This document shows, piece after piece, positions 34,445-42,476 of a stretch of 64,000 bases of DNA. Origin of the DNA: FEN-1139 sp038207155 (lineage in GTDB: Bacteria > Myxococcota_A > Polyangia > Polyangiales > Polyangiaceae); assembly GCA_038207155.1 (NCBI GenBank), contig JBBRAB010000011.1, forward strand, positions 1 through 64,000, written 5' to 3'. Each line of letters starts with the position of its first letter. Position 1 is the stretch's first letter. Made by a program: the position numbers and the translations under genes. A model generated the notes under the pieces. It made no database searches and was not told the origin of the DNA. It was given only the letters and a program-made list of their open reading frames with translations.

Positions 34445-34669
34445 TCAACTCTCCTCCAATTTGGCTCCGACAACGGCAACTGACCCCTGGGCAGCAGCTC
34501 GCCCGTAGCAGTAATTCTCCCCGCGCATGCGGGGACAGTCGCTTCGATGGTTGCAGTCCTGACAGGGTCGCTTTTGAGCTCGCAGTACCGGTACCGTCAC
34601 TCCACCGTGAAGGGACGTCGAAACGTCGGGCGGCGGAACTGATGAAGCAATGGAACCTGAACGAGACAT
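34445..34669 (-). CDS. Cys-rich mini-protein between receptor and GAF gene
   Basis: A 74-residue gene 17 bases after the chemoreceptor and one base before the GAF start. A ribosome site GAAGGGA precedes it. The product has a flexible N-terminus and a motif C-x2-C-x5-C-x8-C (CQDCNHRSDC then ENYCYG) that could bind zinc or an Fe-S cluster. Frame usage (G/C at third position) is consistent with a gene. I do not recognise a family. Its location suggests an adaptor or redox sensor of the receptor. It could also be leader peptide-like, but the tight spacing argues for translation. Confidence 0.62.
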   Translation of the reverse strand: MSRSGSIASSVPPPDVSTSLHGGVTVPVLRAQKRPCQDCNHRSDCPRMRGENYCYGRAAAQGSVAVVGAKLEES

Positions 34670-34686
34670 CGAATCAATCCCTTCAG

Positions 34687-36816
34687 TTAGTATTGAAACT
34701 CCTTCAATAGCCCCTCAAGTCGCCGTGAGACCTCCCCGAGCGCGACGGCCGAAGACTTAGTACTCGCGGAGGTCACCTGCGCCTCGGACGCGGCGCGAGC
34801 GACATCTGAGGCAGCGCTCGCGATCTCGGCGCTTCCGCGGGCCGCCTGCTGAACCACGCGGGCGAGCTCGGAGACCGTGGCCTGCTGCTCTTCCACGGCC
34901 GAGGCGATCACGCTCTGCGAGTCGCAGATCCCACGGATGGTCGCCTCGATCCCCTGGATGACCCCGACCGCCGAGCGGCTGCGCTGCTGAATCCCCTCGA
35001 TCTTGCTGGCGATGTCCTCGGTGGCTTTGGTCGTCTCGCGCGAGAGCGCCTTGACCTCACTGGCCACCACGGCAAAACCGCGTCCAGCTGCCCCCGCCCT
35101 AGCTGCCTCGATCGTGGCGTTGAGCGCCAGTAGGTTGGTTTGGGAAGCGATCGAGGTGATGATCTTGATGACCTGTCCGATTTGTTCGCTGCTGCTGCCC
35201 AGCTCCTGAATCACGCGGCTCGCAGCATTGGCTTGCGTGACCGCCTCATGGGCGACGCGGTTGGCCTCGGTCGCACTGCGCGCAATCTCTGAGATACTCG
35301 CTCCCATCTCTTCGACGGCAGCCGCAGCACAGGCCACGTGTTCACTCACTTCCACGGCAGCCCCAGAAGCTTTCTCCGCCTGAGTCGCGGTCGTCTCCGC
35401 TTGGGCGCTGGCTGCACTAGTGGCGCTCAGCAGGGTGACCCCCGTGACGGCGACAGTGCGACCTTCGCCGGCAATACCCGCGAAGCTGCGCGACAGATTG
35501 TCGCCCGTGCGATTGAGGGCCTGGGTGAGTCTGGCGTGTTCCCCGGCGAAATCGCCGGTAACCCGCGCCCGCAAGTCCCCGGCCGCGAGGCGCGAAATGG
35601 TCGCGAGCGCTTCCCCGACGGGTGCCAGTAGGGAGTCGAGGGCTTGATTGATGCCCCCAAGTACCTCGCGGAAGCGTCCGTCCAAACCATCGAGGCGCGC
35701 TCGGTGCTCAAGCCTTCCTTGATGAGCCATCCCGGCGAGTTGCAGCGACTCGCTCACCAGCAGCTCGATCGACTCAATCATTCGCACGAGTGCGGGCGTC
35801 ATTTGATCCCCGCTTGAGAGACGCCCGAGGCCACCGCCTGTTTGCCTCAAGGCGGTGAGATCGGACAGATCGCCGACTGCCACATGTTCGGCCACGCGCG
35901 TGAGCTCGGACATACGTGTCGATAGCTGGTTGACCGAGGCCGTGATTTCGCCAAAAACCCCCGGGAATTCCCCTTCCGCTCGCACAGAGGAATCATTGAC
36001 GGCAAGCGACTGAAGGACGCGGTGCGCCTCTTCCACGCCGCGCAAACCATCAATGGCCAGGTTGACGCTCTGACGCATGCGCTCAAACTCACCCTGCTGC
36101 ACCTCTTGCACGACATAAGGCAGCTCCCCTCGACCGAGCGAATCAAGGCGAGCATTGACGAGCTCGAGTGGGGTAGAAATCGCATCAAGGATGCGATTGA
36201 TTCCCTCGATTGCCCAACGAAACTCGCCGTGATGCTTGTCAAGTTGGGCGCGGGTACTGAGTTTGCCTTGAGCCGTGGCGGCGCCCAGTCGGCGCACGTC
36301 CACGATCACCGCCACCACGCTATCGCGGAACTTGCGGACGGCAGCCGCGATCGGATCGAGCGCGTCAATGACCTGCTGCAGGCTCTCGTCGTCTTCATCC
36401 AGCTCGAGACGCGCGACGAAATCACCCTGGGCGCACAGGTCGACCCAGGTCGCCACTTTGCTGGCCTGCGCTTGAACGAAGGACGCGATGCGCTCGGCCT
36501 CGGACTCTCTTCGCAGCACCACGACGCGCTGCTGTCCGGTCGTAACGAGCGCCGACACGCTCAGAGCACCACGCCCCTCTTGGCCAGCGGCCGCAAAAGA
36601 CCAGTCCGAGCTCCCTTCACTCGGAGCAAACAGCACCGCGGACTCGGGCAGCAGCTCGGCCAAGGACCGTCCAAGTCCCTCACCGGGCGAAAGGCCGAGC
36701 AGCTCCGTGGCGCCCTTGGACAGCAGCGTGATCGCGCCCTTGGCGTCGCTCACGAGCAGATCCACGCCGAGTCGATTCAGCTCCTCAAAGCCGAATTTCT
36801 GCTCCTTGTTCGTCAT
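34687..36816 (-). CDS. Soluble methyl-accepting chemotaxis protein with PAS and tandem HAMP-like units
   Basis: A 709-residue protein from ATG 36816, with no membrane segment. A PAS-like domain lies at residues about 10-120 (RLGVDLLVSDAKGAITLLS). Repeated HAMP-like units follow, each marked by AxGxL: AQGDFVARL, AQGKLSTRA, GRGELPYVV, AVGDLSDLT, HQGRLEHRA and AAGDLRARV. The signalling domain has the hairpin tip IASQTNLLALNATIEAARAG followed by RGFAVVASEVKALSRE. This is a cytoplasmic receptor for a Che or Frz-type histidine-kinase pathway. No methyltransferase or CheA gene is here. First gene of the unit with mini-protein and GAF gene. The start is uncertain: no AG-rich site precedes 36816. Confidence 0.9.
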   Translation of the reverse strand: MTNKEQKFGFEELNRLGVDLLVSDAKGAITLLSKGATELLGLSPGEGLGRSLAELLPESAVLFAPSEGSSDWSFAAAGQEGRGALSVSALVTTGQQRVVVLRRESEAERIASFVQAQASKVATWVDLCAQGDFVARLELDEDDESLQQVIDALDPIAAAVRKFRDSVVAVIVDVRRLGAATAQGKLSTRAQLDKHHGEFRWAIEGINRILDAISTPLELVNARLDSLGRGELPYVVQEVQQGEFERMRQSVNLAIDGLRGVEEAHRVLQSLAVNDSSVRAEGEFPGVFGEITASVNQLSTRMSELTRVAEHVAVGDLSDLTALRQTGGGLGRLSSGDQMTPALVRMIESIELLVSESLQLAGMAHQGRLEHRARLDGLDGRFREVLGGINQALDSLLAPVGEALATISRLAAGDLRARVTGDFAGEHARLTQALNRTGDNLSRSFAGIAGEGRTVAVTGVTLLSATSAASAQAETTATQAEKASGAAVEVSEHVACAAAAVEEMGASISEIARSATEANRVAHEAVTQANAASRVIQELGSSSEQIGQVIKIITSIASQTNLLALNATIEAARAGAAGRGFAVVASEVKALSRETTKATEDIASKIEGIQQRSRSAVGVIQGIEATIRGICDSQSVIASAVEEQQATVSELARVVQQAARGSAEIASAASDVARAASEAQVTSASTKSSAVALGEVSRRLEGLLKEFQY

Positions 36817-37009
36817 ATGGGGGGGTAACGCTACTAACGGTTCAGCGAAATTCTGGATTAAGTCCCCGGAGGGTTTTCCCGTCCTGGTTGGCCCACGGGT
36901 CCGGCCAAGAGCGCTCGGCGCTGTTGCTCGCGGCGCGCCACCCGAGCTAGCCTGCGTGCCTGTCGAGGAACGGGCGCTTCCGGCCGCGGCGTGGAGAAAA
37001 CCGCTCCGT

Positions 37010-37735
37010 ATGTCGACGCCGCTCCCTCCGCCACCAGCCACCACGAGCCGGCTGCGTTTTGCCACTGCGCTCACCCCCGCTGCAGCGCTGCCGTTCGTCG
37101 CCTCACTGGGATACTTCGTGCTGTTCGCCGATAGTCGCGCAGTGCAGCTGCTTTACTCCGGCTCCAAAGTCTTCACGCTGCTCTGGCCGCTGGTTGCAGA
37201 CCGCTTCATCTTGCGTCACTCCTTGACGCTCTCCCGCGTCCGAATCGCCCACCACCTACGCGCTGTTCCCCTGGGATTTGCGGTGGGTCTGCTGATCGCC
37301 GCCGGGATGTGGCTGCTCGCCATCGGGCCGCTGGCGCCGCTGGTGACCTCGGCGACTCCGAGGATCCAGGCCAAGGTCACTGCACTGGGAGTGGCCGAGC
37401 ATTTCGTGACCTATGCGCTGGTCATCAGCGTGCTTCACTCCCTGCTCGAAGAGTACGCTTGGCGATGGTTCCTGTTTGGGCGACTACGCCAATGCGTCTC
37501 GCCCGCCAGCGCACATATTCTGGCGGCACTGGCCTTCTCCGCCCATCACGTGGTGGTCACCGCGCAGTTCTTCGGACTCGCTTGGGGCTTTGTCCTCGGG
37601 GGTTGTGTCGGCATCGGGGGCGCCGTCTTCAGCTGGCTGTACCAGCGCCAGGGTTCGCTGATAGGCGCATGGATCGCGCATATTTTTGCGGACTTGGCCA
37701 TCATGGCCGTTGGCTACCGAGTGCTATTCGGCTGA
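37010..37735 (+). CDS. CPBP intramembrane metalloprotease
   Basis: A 241-residue protein of the CAAX-prenyl-protease/bacteriocin-processing (CPBP, Rce1-like) family, started at ATG 37010. About six to eight membrane segments. The active-site motifs are LEEYAWRWFLFGRL (EExxxR), FSAHHVVV (HxxxN region with His) and the last HIFADLAIM (His and Asp/Asn side). It would cleave or modify peptides in the membrane. It starts 193 bases from the divergent receptor gene. Substrate unknown. Confidence 0.88.
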   Translation: MSTPLPPPPATTSRLRFATALTPAAALPFVASLGYFVLFADSRAVQLLYSGSKVFTLLWPLVADRFILRHSLTLSRVRIAHHLRAVPLGFAVGLLIAAGMWLLAIGPLAPLVTSATPRIQAKVTALGVAEHFVTYALVISVLHSLLEEYAWRWFLFGRLRQCVSPASAHILAALAFSAHHVVVTAQFFGLAWGFVLGGCVGIGGAVFSWLYQRQGSLIGAWIAHIFADLAIMAVGYRVLFG

Positions 37736-37771
37736 ATTGCTCGGCGCCCACGCGACCCACGAGTGTCGCCT

Positions 37772-38626
37772 CTAGCGCCCGGAATTCCCAGGGCCCTGGG
37801 ACCCGTCGAGTTCAGCCAACTGTCGGAGTCGGTGCGCCAAGGCGCTGCGTGGATAGCGCGCAATGAAGACTCGCGCGGCCTCTCGCGCCTCAGCCTTTCT
37901 CCCCGAGGCCGCGAGCGCCTGGATCCGCAGCACCTTGGCTTCGAGCAGGAGCTGTCCGGACGGAAAACGGCGTTCGTATTCATCCAGGCTCCGCAAACCG
38001 GCCGCGCCCTGCCCCGCGATGACCTCCCTGCGACACCGCGCCATTAGCGCAAACTCGTCGCTCGCGTCGCTCGCATCGCCCGCGCCAGCGGAGGTCCCGC
38101 TCGACGGCGCCGAACCGCTATTCAACCCGTGAGGCAGCGTCGCCACCGGACTGACAGCAAGTCCCACTGCGCTTGCGGCCATTGCTGGAAAAGCGGTAGG
38201 GGGCGCCGAGCTGACCGCTACAGCATCGCCCTGGGTTGGCCCGGCGTGGTCGACGACGCGAGGCGGAGCCACCTGACCAGATGATTTCGGAGGCTGCGCC
38301 ACGAGCTTGGACGTCACTCGAGTCGTTGCCAGCTGACGACGCACGGCCTGCGTTCCCGCGCCGGCAGAAGTCACCAATAGAGCCCCGACGACCCAAGTCT
38401 TCCAGCCAAGCAGCGCGAGCTTGCCGCCAAGTCCCAGCGCTTGTCCGGCGGCAGATGTGGTAGCCGTCGCCGCGGCGGAACCGGCCACCAGGGTACCTGT
38501 GGTCGGGCCGAGCGCCACGAGTAGCGCGGCGTGCTGGGCGGGCTCCGGCTGCCACGACTTAGCATCCTGCAACGCGGCGCGAGCTTCCGGATTGCCGGTT
38601 TGCAGGAAACGAGGCGGCTCAGTCAA
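37772..38626 (-). CDS. Membrane partner of the ECF-like sigma factor (anti-sigma-like)
   Basis: A 284-residue protein whose ATG overlaps the sigma stop (ATGA). The N-terminal 65 residues are cytoplasmic. One membrane helix (WKTWVVGALLVTSAGAG) follows, then a Pro/Ser/Ala linker and a C-terminal helical repeat (EYERRFPSGQLLLEAKVLR and ARVFIARYPRSALAHRL) like a TPR/YfiO-type unit in the periplasm. This architecture is common for sigma partners in Sorangium-like genomes. It lacks an obvious ZAS His-Cys motif. Anti-sigma action is inferred from coupling. Confidence 0.72.
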   Translation of the reverse strand: MTEPPRFLQTGNPEARAALQDAKSWQPEPAQHAALLVALGPTTGTLVAGSAAATATTSAAGQALGLGGKLALLGWKTWVVGALLVTSAGAGTQAVRRQLATTRVTSKLVAQPPKSSGQVAPPRVVDHAGPTQGDAVAVSSAPPTAFPAMAASAVGLAVSPVATLPHGLNSGSAPSSGTSAGAGDASDASDEFALMARCRREVIAGQGAAGLRSLDEYERRFPSGQLLLEAKVLRIQALAASGRKAEAREAARVFIARYPRSALAHRLRQLAELDGSQGPGNSGR

Positions 38627-39165
38627 GGCTGAAACTCCTGTTGGAACAGCTCACGCGCGCGGCGAAGGCGCGAAGCAACCGTGCCGGATGGTAGGTCGAG
38701 TGACTGGGCGATTTCGGCCATCGTCAATTCCTCGATTTCGTAGAGAACAAACACCGCGCGCTGGGGCTCAGGCATGGCCTCTAGGACCCTCGACAAACGC
38801 GCCCTAAGCTGTCTGCGCTCGAGCGCTGCCTCCGGATTAGTACTGCTGTCAGCCGCCACGTCGTTCCAGTCGTCCTGCGACGCTTCGCGAGAGCGCCCCA
38901 GGCGACGCCGATGACGCGCCGCGATGTTGACGGCGCAGGCGGCGAGAAACGCGCGCTCCTTACCGGGCAGAACCTCGCCAAGCTTGCTGGAAAAGGTGAT
39001 GAAGACCTGTTGGAGCGCGTCATCGAGCTCGGTTCGAACCCCAAGGTGACGCAGGAGCCGGGCCACGAACGTCCAATGAGCATCGAGCGCCACCCTGAGG
39101 CGCGCTGGAGCGGGTAGCGGAGCGGGTTCGGGTTCGACTGCCAGCAGCAAGGTTTGCGAGTCCAT
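38623..39165 (-). CDS. RNA polymerase sigma factor, ECF-like
   Basis: A 180-residue sigma-70 family protein with regions 2 and 4. Region 2 is visible around DALQQVFITFSSKL, and region 4 around MPEPQRAVFVLYEIEELTMAEIAQ and LPSGTVASRLRRARELF, with the helix-turn-helix for the -35 element. No region 1.1 or 3. Group IV (ECF) type. Coupled to a membrane partner, suggesting control by release from the partner on an envelope signal. Target promoters are not recognisable here. Confidence 0.88.
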   Translation of the reverse strand: MDSQTLLLAVEPEPAPLPAPARLRVALDAHWTFVARLLRHLGVRTELDDALQQVFITFSSKLGEVLPGKERAFLAACAVNIAARHRRRLGRSREASQDDWNDVAADSSTNPEAALERRQLRARLSRVLEAMPEPQRAVFVLYEIEELTMAEIAQSLDLPSGTVASRLRRARELFQQEFQP

Positions 39166-39267
39166 CGCCGCCGAGGGCGGCTGTGATCACTTGGTCGCAC
39201 GTTTGGTCGCTAGATGGCAACCGCCGGCTGAAACTCAGGCAACCCGCAGTCCAACTGATCAGAATCG

Positions 39268-39975
39268 ATGCAAACGGCGATTACCCTACAAATGAGCCTA
39301 ATTCGACTTATTCCGCTCGGCGGCCTGCTCGTTCTATCCGTCCTCGTCACCTGTACCCACACGCAAGCTGCCCCCCGTCAGGGGCTCGAACTCCGGGGGG
39401 CGCTCGGCTACTCCTGGGTGAACGACAGCGTTCAGAGCGAGCGCATTTACGTCTACACGGCGGACCTGGGTCGCATCGAGGGCACCGCGACCGGAAGCGG
39501 TTTTGCGGGTGAGTTGTCGCTCGGGGGAGCGGTCTCCGACAGCTGGTCGCTGGGCGTGCTGGGGGTCTATTCCCACGCCGGCAGCCCCACCGCGAGTGAA
39601 ATCACTTGGGGGAATTTCGGGCAGTCTCGAGACGTCGAATTCGACGGACTGAGCGTTGGTCTGCTGGGCCCCTACGCTGAGACTTTCCAAAGCGACGGCC
39701 CATTTTACCTTCAGCTGTCTCCCGGAATTGCGTTCGCCCATCTAGGCAGTTCGACTCGGCAAGTCGCCAACACGGACCCCGTGGGAGGCGCCGGTGTCGG
39801 TTTGTCCCTAGCGCCAGGTGCCGAGTGGCCCGTCGCGCCAGGCCTGCATTTAGGCGCTCAAGCGCGCTTCACAGGCGCCGTGGTCTGGGGTGAAAGCTCG
39901 GATGCCAATCACACCAAATGGACTCAATCCCTGTTCGTTCCGTCGCTGATGCTCACCGGCCGTTTCGGCAAATAA
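39268..39975 (+). CDS. Outer-membrane beta-barrel-like secreted protein
   Basis: A 235-residue protein. The signal peptide is SLIRLIPLGGLLVLSVLV, with likely cleavage at THTQA; a start at Met 39292 would fit a typical signal better than ATG 39268. The rest alternates polar and hydrophobic residues in about eight strands (LELRGALGYSWVND, GELSLGGAVSDSWSLGVLGVY, FYLQLSPGIAFAHLG, LHLGAQARFTGAVVWG) with a final LMLTGRFGK. A small outer-membrane barrel is likely, ligand unknown. It is the first of two plus-strand envelope genes. Confidence 0.72.
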   Translation: MQTAITLQMSLIRLIPLGGLLVLSVLVTCTHTQAAPRQGLELRGALGYSWVNDSVQSERIYVYTADLGRIEGTATGSGFAGELSLGGAVSDSWSLGVLGVYSHAGSPTASEITWGNFGQSRDVEFDGLSVGLLGPYAETFQSDGPFYLQLSPGIAFAHLGSSTRQVANTDPVGGAGVGLSLAPGAEWPVAPGLHLGAQARFTGAVVWGESSDANHTKWTQSLFVPSLMLTGRFGK

Positions 39976-40028
39976 TGAGGTCTTCTATTAGGGCTGATCA
40001 ATTCGCTGGACCGAGGCGATACCCCAGC

Positions 40029-40715
40029 ATGACTCAACGCAGCAGTGCTTCTCGTCTTAGTCTCGTCGTCGCTCTCGCGGTTCTCCCCCTGGTCGCCGCC
40101 AAAGGGGGCGGATGCTCAACGGAGATCCAACCGGGGGATGGTTCCGCGGACAGCTGGGAGCTTGGACCGGTCCCGGAGCAGAAGGGGGCTCTCAAGCCGA
40201 TGAGCTGCGAGTGGCTCAATCACAGCAACTGCTGGACTGAGTTCGTGGATTCCGTCAAGGCCTGCGCGCCGCTCGCGGAGACAGGCACCTTCGACAAAGA
40301 CCGAGAGAACTGCAGCTTTGGCAGCGGCGCGATGCTTGAGCTTGAGGGACCCATCGGTCGCCCCGCCAAGGGCAGTACACGTCTTCCGATCGTCAATCAT
40401 CGGGTGCTCGCAAGCGACGGCACGCCTTGCCTAACGGCCAAGAGCCTGGCGCCCTTCAAGACCGCGCTGGCAAGCAGGACACACACGGTGGTTCTCGAAT
40501 CCACCGGGACACTCACCTACAAGGTGATTTGCGACGACGGCGCCGCCTACGGAGACGGAGCTGAGGGTAGCTGCAGCGATGTCGGCCTACGTTGGCTCGG
40601 TCACCACGCTCCGGGCAATTCGCTGCTCTGCTCGGGGGACGAAGGCACTTGCACATTGGAGCTGTGGGGAGCCTCAGCAACGAGCTCGCTCCCAGTCGCA
40701 ACGTGCAAAGACTGA
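40029..40715 (+). CDS. Hypothetical secreted protein or lipoprotein
   Basis: A 228-residue protein from ATG 40029. The N-terminus MTQRSSASRLSLVVALAVLP ends VAAKGGGC, so cleavage could be by signal peptidase I or II. The mature part has 10 or more Cys (SCEWLNHSNCWTEF, CAPLAETG, NCSFGSG, CLTAKSL, VICDDGA, SCSDVG, LLCSGDEGTC, ATCKD), suggesting several disulfides in an extracytoplasmic protein. No family recognised. Follows the barrel gene by 53 bases, so probably one transcript. Confidence 0.7.
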   Translation: MTQRSSASRLSLVVALAVLPLVAAKGGGCSTEIQPGDGSADSWELGPVPEQKGALKPMSCEWLNHSNCWTEFVDSVKACAPLAETGTFDKDRENCSFGSGAMLELEGPIGRPAKGSTRLPIVNHRVLASDGTPCLTAKSLAPFKTALASRTHTVVLESTGTLTYKVICDDGAAYGDGAEGSCSDVGLRWLGHHAPGNSLLCSGDEGTCTLELWGASATSSLPVATCKD

Positions 40716-40728
40716 CCCCCACCGAACG

Positions 40729-41268
40729 CTACTGACGCGCGCGAACCCCCTTGAGCGCAAGCGTCGACTCGCACGGTCGCATACAGCCGGCTGGCATAAT
40801 GTCGCTGCTCCGCCACACGACTGTCCCGCTCATCAAGTCCCCGTCAACATGACCGACAAACGAGCTGTCGACGACGTGTGTGCAACCGGCGTTCGTGACA
40901 GGCAAGGTGCCCCGAATCCGCATCTCCAGGGCGTCATCTCTGACACGACCCTGGTAGACCGTGTAGCCGTTGACCAGGGCGGAGAACAAGGCCACCCAAC
41001 CCTCAAGCTCGGCCGTGACCCAATCCCCGTCCTGGCTAATCGAAAAGCGACCGGGCTCGGTCACGGTCTGTCCGGGAATCCACCCGTTGAACGCGCAACC
41101 ATTGGCCCCATAGGTCAACGTGAGTGCCCACAGGCCGGCCACGTCCGCGTCCTGTCCGACAGGCTCACTTGAGTCGCACCCAAGCACCAGGGCAAACGCC
41201 AGCCCAAACAACCAACACCGCCCCGACATTCGGGACGGCGCGACCGCAAAGCGCTCCTGGATCAGCAT
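40729..41268 (-). CDS. Hypothetical lipoprotein
   Basis: A 179-residue protein; signal MSGRCWLFGLAFALVLGCDS-type with lipobox VLGC. An earlier Met is the one at 41268. The mature domain is about 150 residues of beta strands (DVAGLWALTLTYG, GRFSISQDGDWVTAELEGW, DALEMRIRGTLP) with Cys pairs NGCAFNG, NAGCTHV and GCMRPCEST. It reads like a small lipocalin-like or META-type lipoprotein, but no family is recognised. Convergent with the preceding gene (13-base gap). Confidence 0.7.
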   Translation of the reverse strand: MLIQERFAVAPSRMSGRCWLFGLAFALVLGCDSSEPVGQDADVAGLWALTLTYGANGCAFNGWIPGQTVTEPGRFSISQDGDWVTAELEGWVALFSALVNGYTVYQGRVRDDALEMRIRGTLPVTNAGCTHVVDSSFVGHVDGDLMSGTVVWRSSDIMPAGCMRPCESTLALKGVRARQ

Positions 41269-41317
41269 GGGTGACCTCCCGACAGCGGCTGAAAGAATTG
41301 AAACGCTGGCACCTGCA

Positions 41318-42307
41318 TCACCATACCTCCCAGCCAGCGCCCAAATCAGCGCCGCAGAAGATTCTCCCGGTGTGACCGACTTCAGTCTCTGACGGCATCA
41401 CCGTCCAGCGTCGATGAGTGAGCGCGGCGCCGGCATTCAGGGAGAGTTCGACGAAGCCTGCCTTGAACTGCCACACAAGGCGAGACGCTACGCCAAGGTC
41501 GAGCGCAAGGTTCTGGGCAGTCACGGGCACTGTCACCGCCTGAGCGCGTGCACGCAGCCAACCGGCTCGTCCGAGCCCACAAAGTGGGGCAAAACGCAGG
41601 CTACTGCCGAACTCTTGCGGACACAGCTCAACGCTCGCTAGCCACAGGGACTCATCGAGCGCGCGCGACGGACCAAGCATCGCCAGGTATTGCCCGGCCA
41701 GGTGAACCCGCGGTCGCCAACCGGGCTTCGCCCAGCGAAGTCCAACGGCACCGCCGGCCCCCAGCCAGCCGCGCTCACTCCACTGCTGACCCGCCGCAAA
41801 CAGGCTCAACGCGACTCGGTGACTCGGCTCGGGCGATGATGCCGAAACGACCACCGGCGGCGGCAACGACGCGCTGGCCGTCGTCACGGGTCTTGGTGGT
41901 TCCGGAGGAGTCGGCTCAGCGAGCGGCGCCACTGGAGTCAGCTCCATGGCTGCCGCCAGCGCCAACCCCTCGAACACCTCCTCACAGCGACCCGCGCGAA
42001 CCTCACGGACGTCCGCGCCAGCGACCGAACCCCAAGCGAGTCTGCCAATGAAAGCGCCCTCACGTCGTTCGACGACGAGAGACAAGGTCCGCGCGGCTTC
42101 GTCGGCCCGCGCTGCACGAGCATTGGCCCCTTGGCGACGAATCGCCTCAATGAAGCCATCCGCCGCGGGACAACCCACGGGCGCCGCCAACTCCACCCGA
42201 AGCGCGATCTCCCGCGAATCAGCCCTCGATGGCGCCGCGGTCAGCAAGGCGGCAACGACAATCGCGCCAAACAGACTGCGGCCTTGAGCACAAGTCGCGA
42301 ACGTCAC
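41318..42307 (-). CDS. Hypothetical secreted protein
   Basis: A 329-residue protein. GTG 42307 (after AGGAGTGAGGCTG) gives a signal peptide FGAIVVAALLTAAPSRADS; the open frame extends to 42427 without a better start. A first domain (residues about 35-130) with LRVELAAPVGCPAADGFIEAI and GRCEEVFEGLALAAAMEL resembles secreted proteins that often precede a barrel in Polyangia genomes. A Pro linker and a C-terminal beta-barrel-like domain (VALSLFAAGQQWSERG, ALDLGVASRLVWQFKAG) follow, ending in CGADLGAGWEVW. Outer-membrane location is likely. Function unknown. Confidence 0.66.
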   Translation of the reverse strand: MTFATCAQGRSLFGAIVVAALLTAAPSRADSREIALRVELAAPVGCPAADGFIEAIRRQGANARAARADEAARTLSLVVERREGAFIGRLAWGSVAGADVREVRAGRCEEVFEGLALAAAMELTPVAPLAEPTPPEPPRPVTTASASLPPPVVVSASSPEPSHRVALSLFAAGQQWSERGWLGAGGAVGLRWAKPGWRPRVHLAGQYLAMLGPSRALDESLWLASVELCPQEFGSSLRFAPLCGLGRAGWLRARAQAVTVPVTAQNLALDLGVASRLVWQFKAGFVELSLNAGAALTHRRWTVMPSETEVGHTGRIFCGADLGAGWEVW

Positions 42308-42476
42308 CAGCCTCACTCCTACCCTGGCCCTGCCCGAATAGCCACGGGATTTGTCGCGCTGGGGCGTCACCGCGCCGCGAAAATCCCCAGAGGCTTGGGC
42401 CCGAACGGCCCAGAACCACAGGGGCAATCGGCTGAGCGGTTAACCCTTGGGCCAAGTTGCCCGTTTGTCGACACGG

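Noticed and set aside
36488..37009. Long N-terminal extension of the CPBP frame
   Set aside because: It overlaps the chemoreceptor gene on the other strand; ATG 37010 is followed by the family-like membrane helices.
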